A stretch of 64,000 nucleotides of DNA from Paracidovorax konjaci (lineage in GTDB: Bacteria > Pseudomonadota > Gammaproteobacteria > Burkholderiales > Burkholderiaceae_C), in the NCBI RefSeq assembly GCF_900112675.1, contig NZ_FOMQ01000015.1:59681-123680 (forward strand), written 5' to 3'. How positions within the stretch are numbered: the first letter of the stretch is position 1; every line of letters starts with the position of its first letter. The position numbers and the translations under genes are program-made. Shown one piece after another: positions 36,436 to 43,788 of this stretch. Under the pieces are notes generated by a model. It saw nothing but the letters and a program-made list of their open reading frames with translations, searched no databases and had not been told where the DNA came from.

Positions 36436-37280
36436 CGACGAAGACCGTGGAAGAAGTCCAGCAGGGCGTGCGCGACTGGTGGCGCACCTCCATCATCGAC
36501 ATGGCCCCCGGCGAGATCCGCTACCACGGCTACCCCATCGAGCAGCTCATCGGGCGCGTGGGCTTCGCACAGATGGTCTGGCTCATGACGCGCGGCGAAC
36601 TGCCGGGCGAAGGCCAGGCGCGGCTGCTGGACGCGGCGCTCGTCTCCGCCGTGGACCACGGGCCCCAGGCGCCCAGCATCGGCATCGCCCGCATGGCGGC
36701 CACCTGCGGCGTCGGTCTCAACAATGCGATGGCCTCGGCGCTCAACGTGCTTGGCGATGTGCACGGCGGCGCGGGCGAGCAGGCCGTGGAGATGTACCTG
36801 GACATCGCCGCACGCATCGACGCGGGCGCAGGCGAGGCCGAGGCGGTGCGCGCCGGGCTCGATGCGGCCGTGGCGCGGCACGGCAAGTTCATATCGGGAT
36901 TCGGGCACCGCTTCCATCCGCTCGACCCGCGCGCCCCGCGCCTGCTGGAACTGGTCGATGAGGCTGCCGCGCAGGGCCACGTGGGTGGCCGTTTCGCCCG
37001 CATCGCGCGGGCGGTGGAGGACGCGCTGGCCGCGGGCAAAGGTGGCCGGCGCATCCCCATGAACATCGATGGCGCCACGGCCGTCATCTACGCCGAGCTG
37101 GGCTTTCCGGCGCCGCTCGCGCGCGGGCTGTTCTGCCTGTCGCGCTCGGTTGGCATCCTGGCGCACGCCTGGGAGCAGACGCAGCAGGGCGGGCGCAACA
37201 AGGGGCCCATCCCGCGCGAGTACATCTGGCGTTACGACGGGCCGCCGCAACGCACCGTTCCCGAAGCCCCCGGGGCCTGA
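36432..37280 (+). CDS. citrate synthase-like / citryl-CoA lyase family enzyme
   Basis: A 282-residue short member of the citrate synthase superfamily. The three catalytic positions are kept: H111 (DVHGGAG), H159 (GFGHRFHP) and D213 (NIDGATA). The length is much below true citrate synthases and fits citryl-CoA lyase-type enzymes that cleave a citryl-CoA analogue into acetyl-CoA and a 2-oxo acid. Coupled by ATGA to the CoA-transferase, it is the logical last step: activation, then retro-aldol cleavage. The exact substrate is unknown. Confidence 0.85.
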   Translation: MTTKTVEEVQQGVRDWWRTSIIDMAPGEIRYHGYPIEQLIGRVGFAQMVWLMTRGELPGEGQARLLDAALVSAVDHGPQAPSIGIARMAATCGVGLNNAMASALNVLGDVHGGAGEQAVEMYLDIAARIDAGAGEAEAVRAGLDAAVARHGKFISGFGHRFHPLDPRAPRLLELVDEAAAQGHVGGRFARIARAVEDALAAGKGGRRIPMNIDGATAVIYAELGFPAPLARGLFCLSRSVGILAHAWEQTQQGGRNKGPIPREYIWRYDGPPQRTVPEAPGA

Positions 37281-37363
37281 CGCGCCGTCAGGACGCCGCT
37301 GCACCTGCCAGGGGTGCCACCTGGCGCAAGCGCGATTCGACCGCGCCGCCGCATTCGCGGGCG

Positions 37364-37921
37364 TCAGTGCAGCGGGGTGCCCACGGGCCGGTCGGCAGGC
37401 TCCGCGGGGGAGACGAGCGGGGCAGCAACCGGGGGCACCGCACCCTGCAACGGCATCACCGCGATGGTGGCCTGCTCGCGCGCGGTGCGGCGGCGGTCGA
37501 TGAACCAGGCCATGAAAGGCAGCAGCAGCATCGATCCGGGCACGGCCCAGACCAGGAGATAGGGGCTGACCGACGAGGCCGACCGCATCACCCCGCGCAG
37601 GCGCTCGCGCTCGTCGGCGCTCCAGTGGCCCTGGCGCCGCTGGCGCAGCAGCCACACCACCGAGCCGCGCATGGTGGCCAGTTCCTTGCGGAAGCGGCTC
37701 TGCTCGCGCTGGTTGCCCGCAAGGAAGGCGCAGAACCATTCCGGGGTCCAGTCGCCCCGGCCCCAGCGGCGCGTGGTGGCGCACCAGCCCGAGACTGCCG
37801 GTTCGGCAGCGTCTTGCGCGCGCGCGGCGCCGTCCTGCAGGAAGGTGGCAGGCGCTGCGGCAGCGTCCGCCAGGGGGGCGGGCGGCAGCGAATCGGCGGT
37901 GGGGCTGGAGGGCGAGGTCAT
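37364..37921 (-). CDS. LETM1-like membrane protein
   Basis: A 185-residue protein with a Pro/Ala-rich N-terminus, a conserved-looking block WTPEWFCAFLAGNQREQSRF, a basic helix and one membrane span (YLLVWAVPGSMLLLPFMAWF). The block plus basic helix plus span is reminiscent of LETM1-related bacterial proteins. The start at 37921 removes a doubtful 23-residue extension. Function is unknown. Confidence 0.65.
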   Translation of the reverse strand: MTSPSSPTADSLPPAPLADAAAAPATFLQDGAARAQDAAEPAVSGWCATTRRWGRGDWTPEWFCAFLAGNQREQSRFRKELATMRGSVVWLLRQRRQGHWSADERERLRGVMRSASSVSPYLLVWAVPGSMLLLPFMAWFIDRRRTAREQATIAVMPLQGAVPPVAAPLVSPAEPADRPVGTPLH

Positions 37922-38037
37922 GGGCGGCGGGGGAGGCGGTTCGTCACGGAAGGCGAGGCGCTGGCGGCAGGCGCCCGGGCCACGTTGCACTGTGCCACGG
38001 AGCGAAATCTTCGTGCCACGCGCAGTGTATCCGATGG

Positions 38038-38053
38038 CTGTATATTCATACAG
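38038..38053 (+). promoter_or_regulatory. LexA (SOS) box
   Basis: CTGTATATTCATACAG matches CTGT-N8-ACAG exactly and ends 20 bp before the radical SAM start codon. This is a full consensus LexA operator and predicts DNA-damage induction of the next gene. Confidence 0.85.
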
Positions 38054-38073
38054 TTTTGTTGCGAAGGCACGCC

Positions 38074-39189
38074 ATGACCGAAGTCCATGTCCCGCTCCAG
38101 GCCATCAAGGGCCGCGGCACCGCGGCGCGTACGCCGCACCGGTTCATGCGCGACGAGCGCGGCGCATTCGACGACGGCTGGGGCGGCCTGGACGCCGTGG
38201 ACGCGGACGGCGCGCCCGCGCCCCCGGCCACGCAGGTCATCCACGAGACCGCGCGCAGCGCGATCTGCGCCAATGACTCGCCCGACATCTTCTTCGACCA
38301 CTCGGTCAACCCCTACCGCGGCTGCGAGCACGGCTGCGTCTACTGCTACGCCCGGCCCACCCACAGCTACCTCAACCTCTCGCCGGGGCTGGATTTCGAG
38401 ACGCGCATCATCGCCAAGCACAACATCGCGGATGTGCTGCGGGATGAACTCGCGCGCCCGGGCCATGTGCCGCACCTGCTCAACGTCGGCTCGGCCACCG
38501 ACTGCTACCAGCCCGTCGAACGCGAGTTGCGGCTCACGCGCGCGGTGATCGAGGTGCTGCGCGACGTGCGGCACCCGTTCTCGCTTATCACCAAGTCGAG
38601 CGGCGTGGAGCGCGATATCGACCTGCTCGCGCCGCTCGCGCACGGCCGCCTCGCGGCAGTCTACGTCACAGTCACCACGCTCGATCCGGCGCTCGCCCGC
38701 TGCCTGGAGCCGCGCGCCGCCGCGCCGCACCGCCGCCTGCGCACCATCCGCACGCTGGTGGAGGCCGGCATCCCCGTGGGCGTGAGCGTGGCGCCGCAGA
38801 TCCCGTTCATCACCGAAGACATGGAGCAGGTGCTGGAGGCCGCGCGCGACGCGGGCGCCACCTCGGCGTTCTACACGGCCATCCGCCTGCCCTGGGAACT
38901 GGACGGCCTGATGCGCGAATGGCTGCAGTTGCACTACCCGCAGCGCGCCGAGCGCGTGATGGCGCGCATCCAGGACCTGCACGGCCTCAGCGCCGAGGCG
39001 CGCGCGGCCGGGCGCAGCTACGCCAGCGACTTCAGCACGCGCATGAAGGGCTCGGGCCTGTGGGCCGACCTGCTGCGCCAGCGGTTCATGGCGGCCTGCC
39101 GGCGCCTGGGGCTGAACCGCCAGCGCATCGAGCTGGACATGGAGCAGTACCGGCCGGGGCTGGCGCGGGGGCAGGCGAGTTTGTTCTGA
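38074..39189 (+). CDS. PA0069-family radical SAM protein (SplB-related)
   Basis: A 371-residue radical SAM enzyme. The Fe4S4 cluster Cys are C84, C88 and C91 (CEHGCVYC). Segments NPYRGCEHGC and SSGVERDIDLL are typical of the Rv2578c/PA0069 group, distantly related to spore photoproduct lyase. The start follows GAAGG. The LexA box upstream supports a DNA-repair or damage-response role, consistent with the P. aeruginosa homologue being described as part of the LexA regulon. The reaction is unknown. Confidence 0.9.
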   Translation: MTEVHVPLQAIKGRGTAARTPHRFMRDERGAFDDGWGGLDAVDADGAPAPPATQVIHETARSAICANDSPDIFFDHSVNPYRGCEHGCVYCYARPTHSYLNLSPGLDFETRIIAKHNIADVLRDELARPGHVPHLLNVGSATDCYQPVERELRLTRAVIEVLRDVRHPFSLITKSSGVERDIDLLAPLAHGRLAAVYVTVTTLDPALARCLEPRAAAPHRRLRTIRTLVEAGIPVGVSVAPQIPFITEDMEQVLEAARDAGATSAFYTAIRLPWELDGLMREWLQLHYPQRAERVMARIQDLHGLSAEARAAGRSYASDFSTRMKGSGLWADLLRQRFMAACRRLGLNRQRIELDMEQYRPGLARGQASLF

Positions 39190-39301
39190 CCTGCGCCGCG
39201 GGACTCCGCAAGGCATGGGCGCCCACGGCTGCGGCCAGCGGAGGGCCGGCGCTCCGCTGGCGGGTGCCGGCCGTGTGGGCGGCATCGCGGGCTGCCCGGG
39301 C

Positions 39302-40345
39302 CTACTCCGGAATCGAAGGCAACTTCTTCGGCGGTGATTCCCGGTGCGGCGGAAGGGCGCTGCGGTGGTACTCGGCAATCGAGGCGCTGCGCTCGGAGGA
39401 GATGTCGTGTGCCGGTTCCGATTGCGATGGCCCAGCCGCTCCGGCGGCTTGCTGCTTCTCTGCGGTGCTTTTCGTGAGCTTCTTGATGGTGTCCCTTTCC
39501 GCGTTGGACAACCGGTCCGCGTGGGGGGCATATTCGAAAGACGAACTTCCTGCCGATGCCTTGCCGGAACTACCGGAACTGCCGGAATCCGAGCGGCGGT
39601 ACGAAAAGGTGTCGCTGCGCCGGCTGCTGATGGCGGCATCGGTCTCTTCGCTCGGGGTCGATGCGGCGGTGCCTTCGGGGCGCAGCGATGCGATGAGGGC
39701 CTCGATCTCGTCATCGTCGAGGGATTCGTTGTCGAAATCGGGCACGCGGTCCTCCGGGTCCGTCGGGCGGCGCGTGCCCGCCGTGTCGGACGAGCGGTTT
39801 GCGAAAGGGTGGGCGTCGAAAGACGATGTGCCCGCCGATGCTTCGTCGGCCCCCCCGCTGGCCGGGTTGCGGAAGGAAAAGCTGTCGCTGCGCTGGCTGC
39901 CGGCTGCGGCGTCTGCGGCGTCCTGCTGGCGGAAGGCATCCTGAAGCGTGGTGCGCTGGCGAGGCTTCGGGGCGCCGCCCTGCATGTGCTCGATCGCGCT
40001 CTGGATGTCGGCCTGCCGGTGGGCCTGCTCGCTGCGGCTGGGCGTGGCCGGCGTTGGCGACGAGGGGTTGCCGCCGTTCATGTGCGCGATGGCTGCCAGG
40101 ATGTCGCCGTCCCGGTGGGCCCGCACGCTGCTCGGCGACGCCTGCCGGGGCGATGCCGCGCCCGCGCTGGCGGCATTGGAATGGCGGGCCCGCAGGGCGG
40201 ACGACGGCCCGGAGCCATCGCTGGACGTCGAGCGGGAGGTCCTGCCGCCGGACGAAGAGCCTGCTCCCGCTGCGGACGCTGTGGTCTGTGCCGCGGAAGT
40301 GCCGGGGCGGTGGAGGTGAAAGATTCGGCTGAGGGTGCTCTTCAT
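39302..40345 (-). CDS. candidate type III effector A (repeat-containing, unrecognised)
   Basis: A 347-residue soluble protein that I do not recognise. Residues 1-75 are rich in Ser, Ala, Thr and Arg with almost no acidic residues, a type III secretion-like start (MKSTLSRIFHLHRPG). Two internal repeat pairs are visible: HRDGDILAAIAHMNGG (77-92) with HRQADIQSAIEHMQGG (109-124), and RSDSFSF..ASAGTSSF (152-176) with RSDTFSY..ASAGSSSF (243-270). An acidic helix DDDEIEALIASLRPEG lies at 210-225. A perfect PIP box ends 74 bp upstream of the ATG at 40345; a nearer ATG at 40384 would sit at the predicted transcription start. Shine-Dalgarno is weak. It is followed by the effector B gene upstream on the same strand. 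Confidence 0.7.
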   Translation of the reverse strand: MKSTLSRIFHLHRPGTSAAQTTASAAGAGSSSGGRTSRSTSSDGSGPSSALRARHSNAASAGAASPRQASPSSVRAHRDGDILAAIAHMNGGNPSSPTPATPSRSEQAHRQADIQSAIEHMQGGAPKPRQRTTLQDAFRQQDAADAAAGSQRSDSFSFRNPASGGADEASAGTSSFDAHPFANRSSDTAGTRRPTDPEDRVPDFDNESLDDDEIEALIASLRPEGTAASTPSEETDAAISSRRSDTFSYRRSDSGSSGSSGKASAGSSSFEYAPHADRLSNAERDTIKKLTKSTAEKQQAAGAAGPSQSEPAHDISSERSASIAEYHRSALPPHRESPPKKLPSIPE

Positions 40346-40418
40346 GGGCGGGCTCTGGGTTGGGGCGGGAGGGGGCTTGCACATCCTCGCTCGTGCGGCA
40401 TGGGGCGGCGAAGGCTGT

Positions 40419-40443
40419 GCGAAGCGGTGTGCGGTGCGGCGAA
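40419..40443 (-). promoter_or_regulatory. PIP box of candidate effector A
   Basis: Minus strand TTCGC-N15-TTCGC, a perfect HrpX site, lies between the two effector genes and gives effector A its own promoter. A further TTCGC occurs at 40408-40412. Confidence 0.85.
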
Positions 40444-40504
40444 GCGGCCGTGCGGGGTGGAAGGAGCGGGGCGGGCCTGGCAGCGCCGCTGGCACTGCGT
40501 GCGT

Positions 40505-41440
40505 TCAGTCCCCGCGGTGCCGCGGGGTGTCCGCGGGCGTGTCCGCCGGGGCGGGGCTGGACGGCCCGGAGCCGTCGCTGCCGCCGCGGGGCAGGGCGGG
40601 TGGCTGGATTTTTCCGGACATCACCTGGTCCATGTAGCTGGGCCCCCGGTGGCCGGCGGTGCCTTTTTTGTATTCCTGGAAGTCGGCCTCGAAGGACGCG
40701 AGCGATGCCGGGGTCGGCTCGGGTGGGCGGTTTTCGGCGGCCCGGGCGTGGTGGTGCGGCTTCGGGGGGAACCGGAAGGGCTTTGTGGCGTACTGCTTCA
40801 GGAGCAGATGGTCCTCCAGCGCGATCTGGGCCGTGGCGTTGCCGTCCCGGGAGGCCGTCCACAGTTCCATACCTTTCGCATCGTTCTGCTGCAGGAAGGC
40901 CACGCGCATGTCCCAGCGCTGCCGCTGGCTGATCTGCTGCCAGGTCAGCGACGCCAGGTTCGCATCGGGCGCCCAGCGGATGGAGCCGTTGTCCGCCCCG
41001 GCCGGCGCCTTGCCGGCGGGCCGTGGCGCTTCCTTCAGGAAGTCTTCGCGCGCGAGGGCCGGGCCGGTATCCGCGTTGGGAATCGAATGCTTTTGCAGGA
41101 CACCGTCATCCCGCAGGCCCTCGAGCAGTTGCTCGATGCTCGCATCGTCCTGGCCATACAGGGGGCTGTCGCCGAAGGCCGGCGAGGTGCGCGCGGAGGT
41201 GGCGTTCTCCAGCCCGCGCTGCTGCTGTTGCTGCTGCGTGCCCCCCGCATCCTTCAGGGATTTCCGTGCGGATGCGGGCCGGGCGCCGCCGCTGGCCTGG
41301 CGCGGGGAGATCGGTCCGGAAAAGGATGTGCTGGCGCTGTGCCGCGGAGTGGACGCGGGGGCGTTTTTTCCTTTGGCATCGGCGGCTGGATGGGGGCGGG
41401 CGGCAGCGGACGATGGTGCGGTGCGGAGGGGGGAGACCAT
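40505..41440 (-). CDS. candidate type III effector B (unrecognised)
   Basis: A 311-residue soluble protein without a recognised domain. The first 65 residues are Ser/Ala/Pro/Arg rich (MVSPLRTAPSSAAARPHP), as in type III substrates. A six-Gln run is at 69-74, an acidic helix DDASIEQLLEGLRDDG at 98-113, and a more folded-looking core at 150-225 (SIRWAPDANLASLTWQQI onward). It shares SDGSGPSS and SPRQAS exactly with effector A, and the acidic helix pattern DDxxIExL. The ATG at 41440 is the first after a perfect PIP box with a matching -10. No ribosome-binding site is clear. Confidence 0.7.
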   Translation of the reverse strand: MVSPLRTAPSSAAARPHPAADAKGKNAPASTPRHSASTSFSGPISPRQASGGARPASARKSLKDAGGTQQQQQQRGLENATSARTSPAFGDSPLYGQDDASIEQLLEGLRDDGVLQKHSIPNADTGPALAREDFLKEAPRPAGKAPAGADNGSIRWAPDANLASLTWQQISQRQRWDMRVAFLQQNDAKGMELWTASRDGNATAQIALEDHLLLKQYATKPFRFPPKPHHHARAAENRPPEPTPASLASFEADFQEYKKGTAGHRGPSYMDQVMSGKIQPPALPRGGSDGSGPSSPAPADTPADTPRHRGD

Positions 41441-41524
41441 GGCGTGGTATGAAATGGAGGGATCGGTCCAGAGAGGACGGGAGCCCGGATGCTGCGGCTG
41501 GCGGCATGGAACCGGCGGCGTTCC

Positions 41525-41549
41525 GCGAAGTGCCGCGCCTTCGTGCGAA
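41525..41549 (-). promoter_or_regulatory. PIP box and -10 of candidate effector B
   Basis: Minus strand TTCGC-N15-TTCGC ends 84 bp before the effector B start. CAGCAT, a YANNNT -10 element, begins exactly 31 bp after it, the spacing described for HrpX promoters. Strongest of the three PIP promoters here. Confidence 0.88.
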
Positions 41550-41777
41550 GCAGGGGCGCACGGGCCGTGGCGTTGCCCACAAGAACAATCTGCGGCGCCC
41601 GCCGCCAAAACGCAATCTGCTGCGGTTGCGCCGCGCGTTTCGGCCGCGCAGCGGGGCCGGAAATTCCTAAGCTCGAAGCCTGGGCGTGCAAATGCGCCGC
41701 CCCGCGGTCCGCGCGCCGCGCATCCGCTTTCTGCTGTCGCTTTCGCACCTGTCCCTGCTTCAAGGAGTCTCGATCCC

Positions 41778-42476
41778 ATGGCCCTGCGTGATTTCAAAGT
41801 GCTCACCTTCGACGTCGTCGGCACCCTCATCGATTTCGAGGGCGGCATGCTGGCCTACCTGCGCCAAGCCGTGCCCGGCACGCCCGTGACCGACGAAGCC
41901 TTCCTGGCGGCCTACCGCGCGGCCCGCAAGAGCGGCGACACCGATGCGTATCCCGACGACCTCGTGCGCTGCTGGCACGCCATCGCGCCGCAGCTCGGCC
42001 TGCCGGACAGCGACGCGCTGGCGGAGGGGTTCCGCGATTCGGTGCCGCAGTGGCCCGCGTTCCCGGATGCGCCCGAGGCATTGCAGCGGCTGCGCCGGCA
42101 TTTCAAGCTGGTGACCATGACCAACGCGCAGGCCTGGGCGCTCGCGCATTTCGACCGCACGCTGGGCTCGCCGTTCGACCTGCTGCTCTCCGCCGACGAT
42201 GCGCTGTGCGAGAAGCCCGATGCGCGCTACTTCGCCTATGCGCGCGGCCGCTTCGAGGCGGCCTGGGGTTTCCGGCAGTCGGACAACCTGCACGTGGCGC
42301 AGAGCCAGTACCACGACATCGGCATCGCGCGGCGGCTCGGCATCGCGAGCTGCTGGATCGAGCGGCGCCATGGCATGAAGGATTCGGGCGGCACCATCGA
42401 ATCCGAGCACACGGTGCCCGATTACCACTTCCACACGCTGGCCCAACTCGCCGACGCGGTGGAGGCCGGGCAGTGA
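41778..42476 (+). CDS. HAD-superfamily type II haloacid dehalogenase-like hydrolase
   Basis: A 232-residue HAD hydrolase. Motif I is FDVVGTL with nucleophile D12; motif II is MTNAQ; the Lys region is CEKPDARYF; motif IV DIGIARRLG. Substrates in this group are 2-haloacids or phosphorylated metabolites. AAGGAG is well placed upstream. The stop overlaps the start of the M20 hydrolase (GTGA), so they are probably co-translated. Confidence 0.87.
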   Translation: MALRDFKVLTFDVVGTLIDFEGGMLAYLRQAVPGTPVTDEAFLAAYRAARKSGDTDAYPDDLVRCWHAIAPQLGLPDSDALAEGFRDSVPQWPAFPDAPEALQRLRRHFKLVTMTNAQAWALAHFDRTLGSPFDLLLSADDALCEKPDARYFAYARGRFEAAWGFRQSDNLHVAQSQYHDIGIARRLGIASCWIERRHGMKDSGGTIESEHTVPDYHFHTLAQLADAVEAGQ

Positions 42477-43669
42477 GCCTGCAGGCCGCCGGCGAACTGG
42501 AGGCCATCGCCCGGCCCGTGGCCGACCTGCTGCCCGATCTGGTCGCGTTGCGGCGCGATCTGCATGTCCACCCCGAGCTGGCCTACCAGGAGCGGCGCAC
42601 CGCCGGCATCGTGGCGCAGTCGTTGCGCCTGCTCGGGCTGGAGGTGCATGAGGGCATCGGCGGCACCGGCGTGGTGGGCACGCTGCGGCGGGGACCGGGC
42701 ACGGGCAGCGTGGGCCTGCGCGCCGACATGGACGCGCTGCCCATGGTGGAGCTGGGCCGCGCGGCGCATGCGAGCCGCCATGCCGGCGCGCACCACGGCT
42801 GCGGCCACGACGGGCACACCAGCATGCTGGTCGGCGCGGCCCGCCAGCTCGTGCGTGCGGGCGGGATCGACGGCACGGTGCACTTCATCTTCCAGCCCGC
42901 CGAGGAAGGGCAGGGCGGCGCGCGCCGCATGATCGAGGACGGCCTGTTCGAGCGCTTCCCGTGCGACAGCGTCTACGCGCTGCACAACTGGCCCGATTTG
43001 CCGCTGGGCACGGCCCGCACGCGGCCCGGCCCGATCATGGCCGCGGCCGACCGCTTCGACCTCACGGTGCGCGGGCGCGGCGGCCATGCCGCGCAGCCGC
43101 ACCACACGCCCGACGCGATCCTGGCCGCGAGCCAGCTCGTCGCGCAGCTCAACACCATCGTGTCGCGCCGCATCGACCCCGGCGAATCGGCCGTGCTCTC
43201 GGTCACGCGCATCGAGGGCGGGCAAAGCCACAACGTGCTGCCGGCCGAGGTGCGCATCACCGGCACGGTGCGCAGCTTCGACGCCGAGGCGCAGGACCGC
43301 ATCGAGGCCGCGCTGCGCGCCGCGTGCGCGGGCGTGGCGATCGCGAGCGGCACGGCGGTGGAGGTGAACTACGTGCGCTACTACCCGGCCACGGTCAACA
43401 CCCCGGCGCAGGCCGCCCTGGCGCTGGAGGCCGCCGCCGCCATCGGGCTGCGCGCCGAGGCGGCGCCGCGCGCGGCGTTCACGTCGGAGGACTTCGCGTT
43501 CATGCTGCGCGAGAAACCCGGCGCCTACCTCTGGCTGGGCCAGGGCCGTGCCGACCCCGGGCCCGACGGCGAGCGGCCGCTGCACCACCCGTGCTACGAC
43601 TTCAACGACGATGCGCTGCCGCTGGGCGTGCGCTGGTTCTGCGAGGTGGCGCGGCGCGCGCTGGGCTGA
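42473..43669 (+). CDS. M20-family amidohydrolase (hippurate/N-acyl amino acid hydrolase type)
   Basis: A 398-residue zinc peptidase-like enzyme that removes acyl groups from N-acyl amino acids or related amides. Metal ligands are visible in HHGCGHDGHTS, FQPAEEGQGG and the terminal HHPCYDFNDD; GLRADMDALPM is the other family block. It starts at GTG overlapping the HAD stop codon. Substrate specificity is not readable. Confidence 0.92.
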   Translation: MSLQAAGELEAIARPVADLLPDLVALRRDLHVHPELAYQERRTAGIVAQSLRLLGLEVHEGIGGTGVVGTLRRGPGTGSVGLRADMDALPMVELGRAAHASRHAGAHHGCGHDGHTSMLVGAARQLVRAGGIDGTVHFIFQPAEEGQGGARRMIEDGLFERFPCDSVYALHNWPDLPLGTARTRPGPIMAAADRFDLTVRGRGGHAAQPHHTPDAILAASQLVAQLNTIVSRRIDPGESAVLSVTRIEGGQSHNVLPAEVRITGTVRSFDAEAQDRIEAALRAACAGVAIASGTAVEVNYVRYYPATVNTPAQAALALEAAAAIGLRAEAAPRAAFTSEDFAFMLREKPGAYLWLGQGRADPGPDGERPLHHPCYDFNDDALPLGVRWFCEVARRALG

Positions 43670-43728
43670 CCCACCGGGAGCGGGTGCACGCCGAGGTCGG
43701 GCCCGCGGGCACCCGCCGGCACTGCGAA

Positions 43729-43788
43729 TGTTTTGTGCTCCATGCCGCCGTATCCATTGAATAGTTTGCTATTTATTTGGTAGCAAAT
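43729..43788 (-). repeat. dispersed repeat R1, copy F, overlapping tctE 3' end
   Basis: Minus strand ATTTGCTACCAAATAAATAG then CAAACTATTCAATGG and ATACGGCGGCATGGAGC. The left arm encodes the last six residues and stop codon of the sensor kinase (DLLPNK). Confidence 0.88.
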
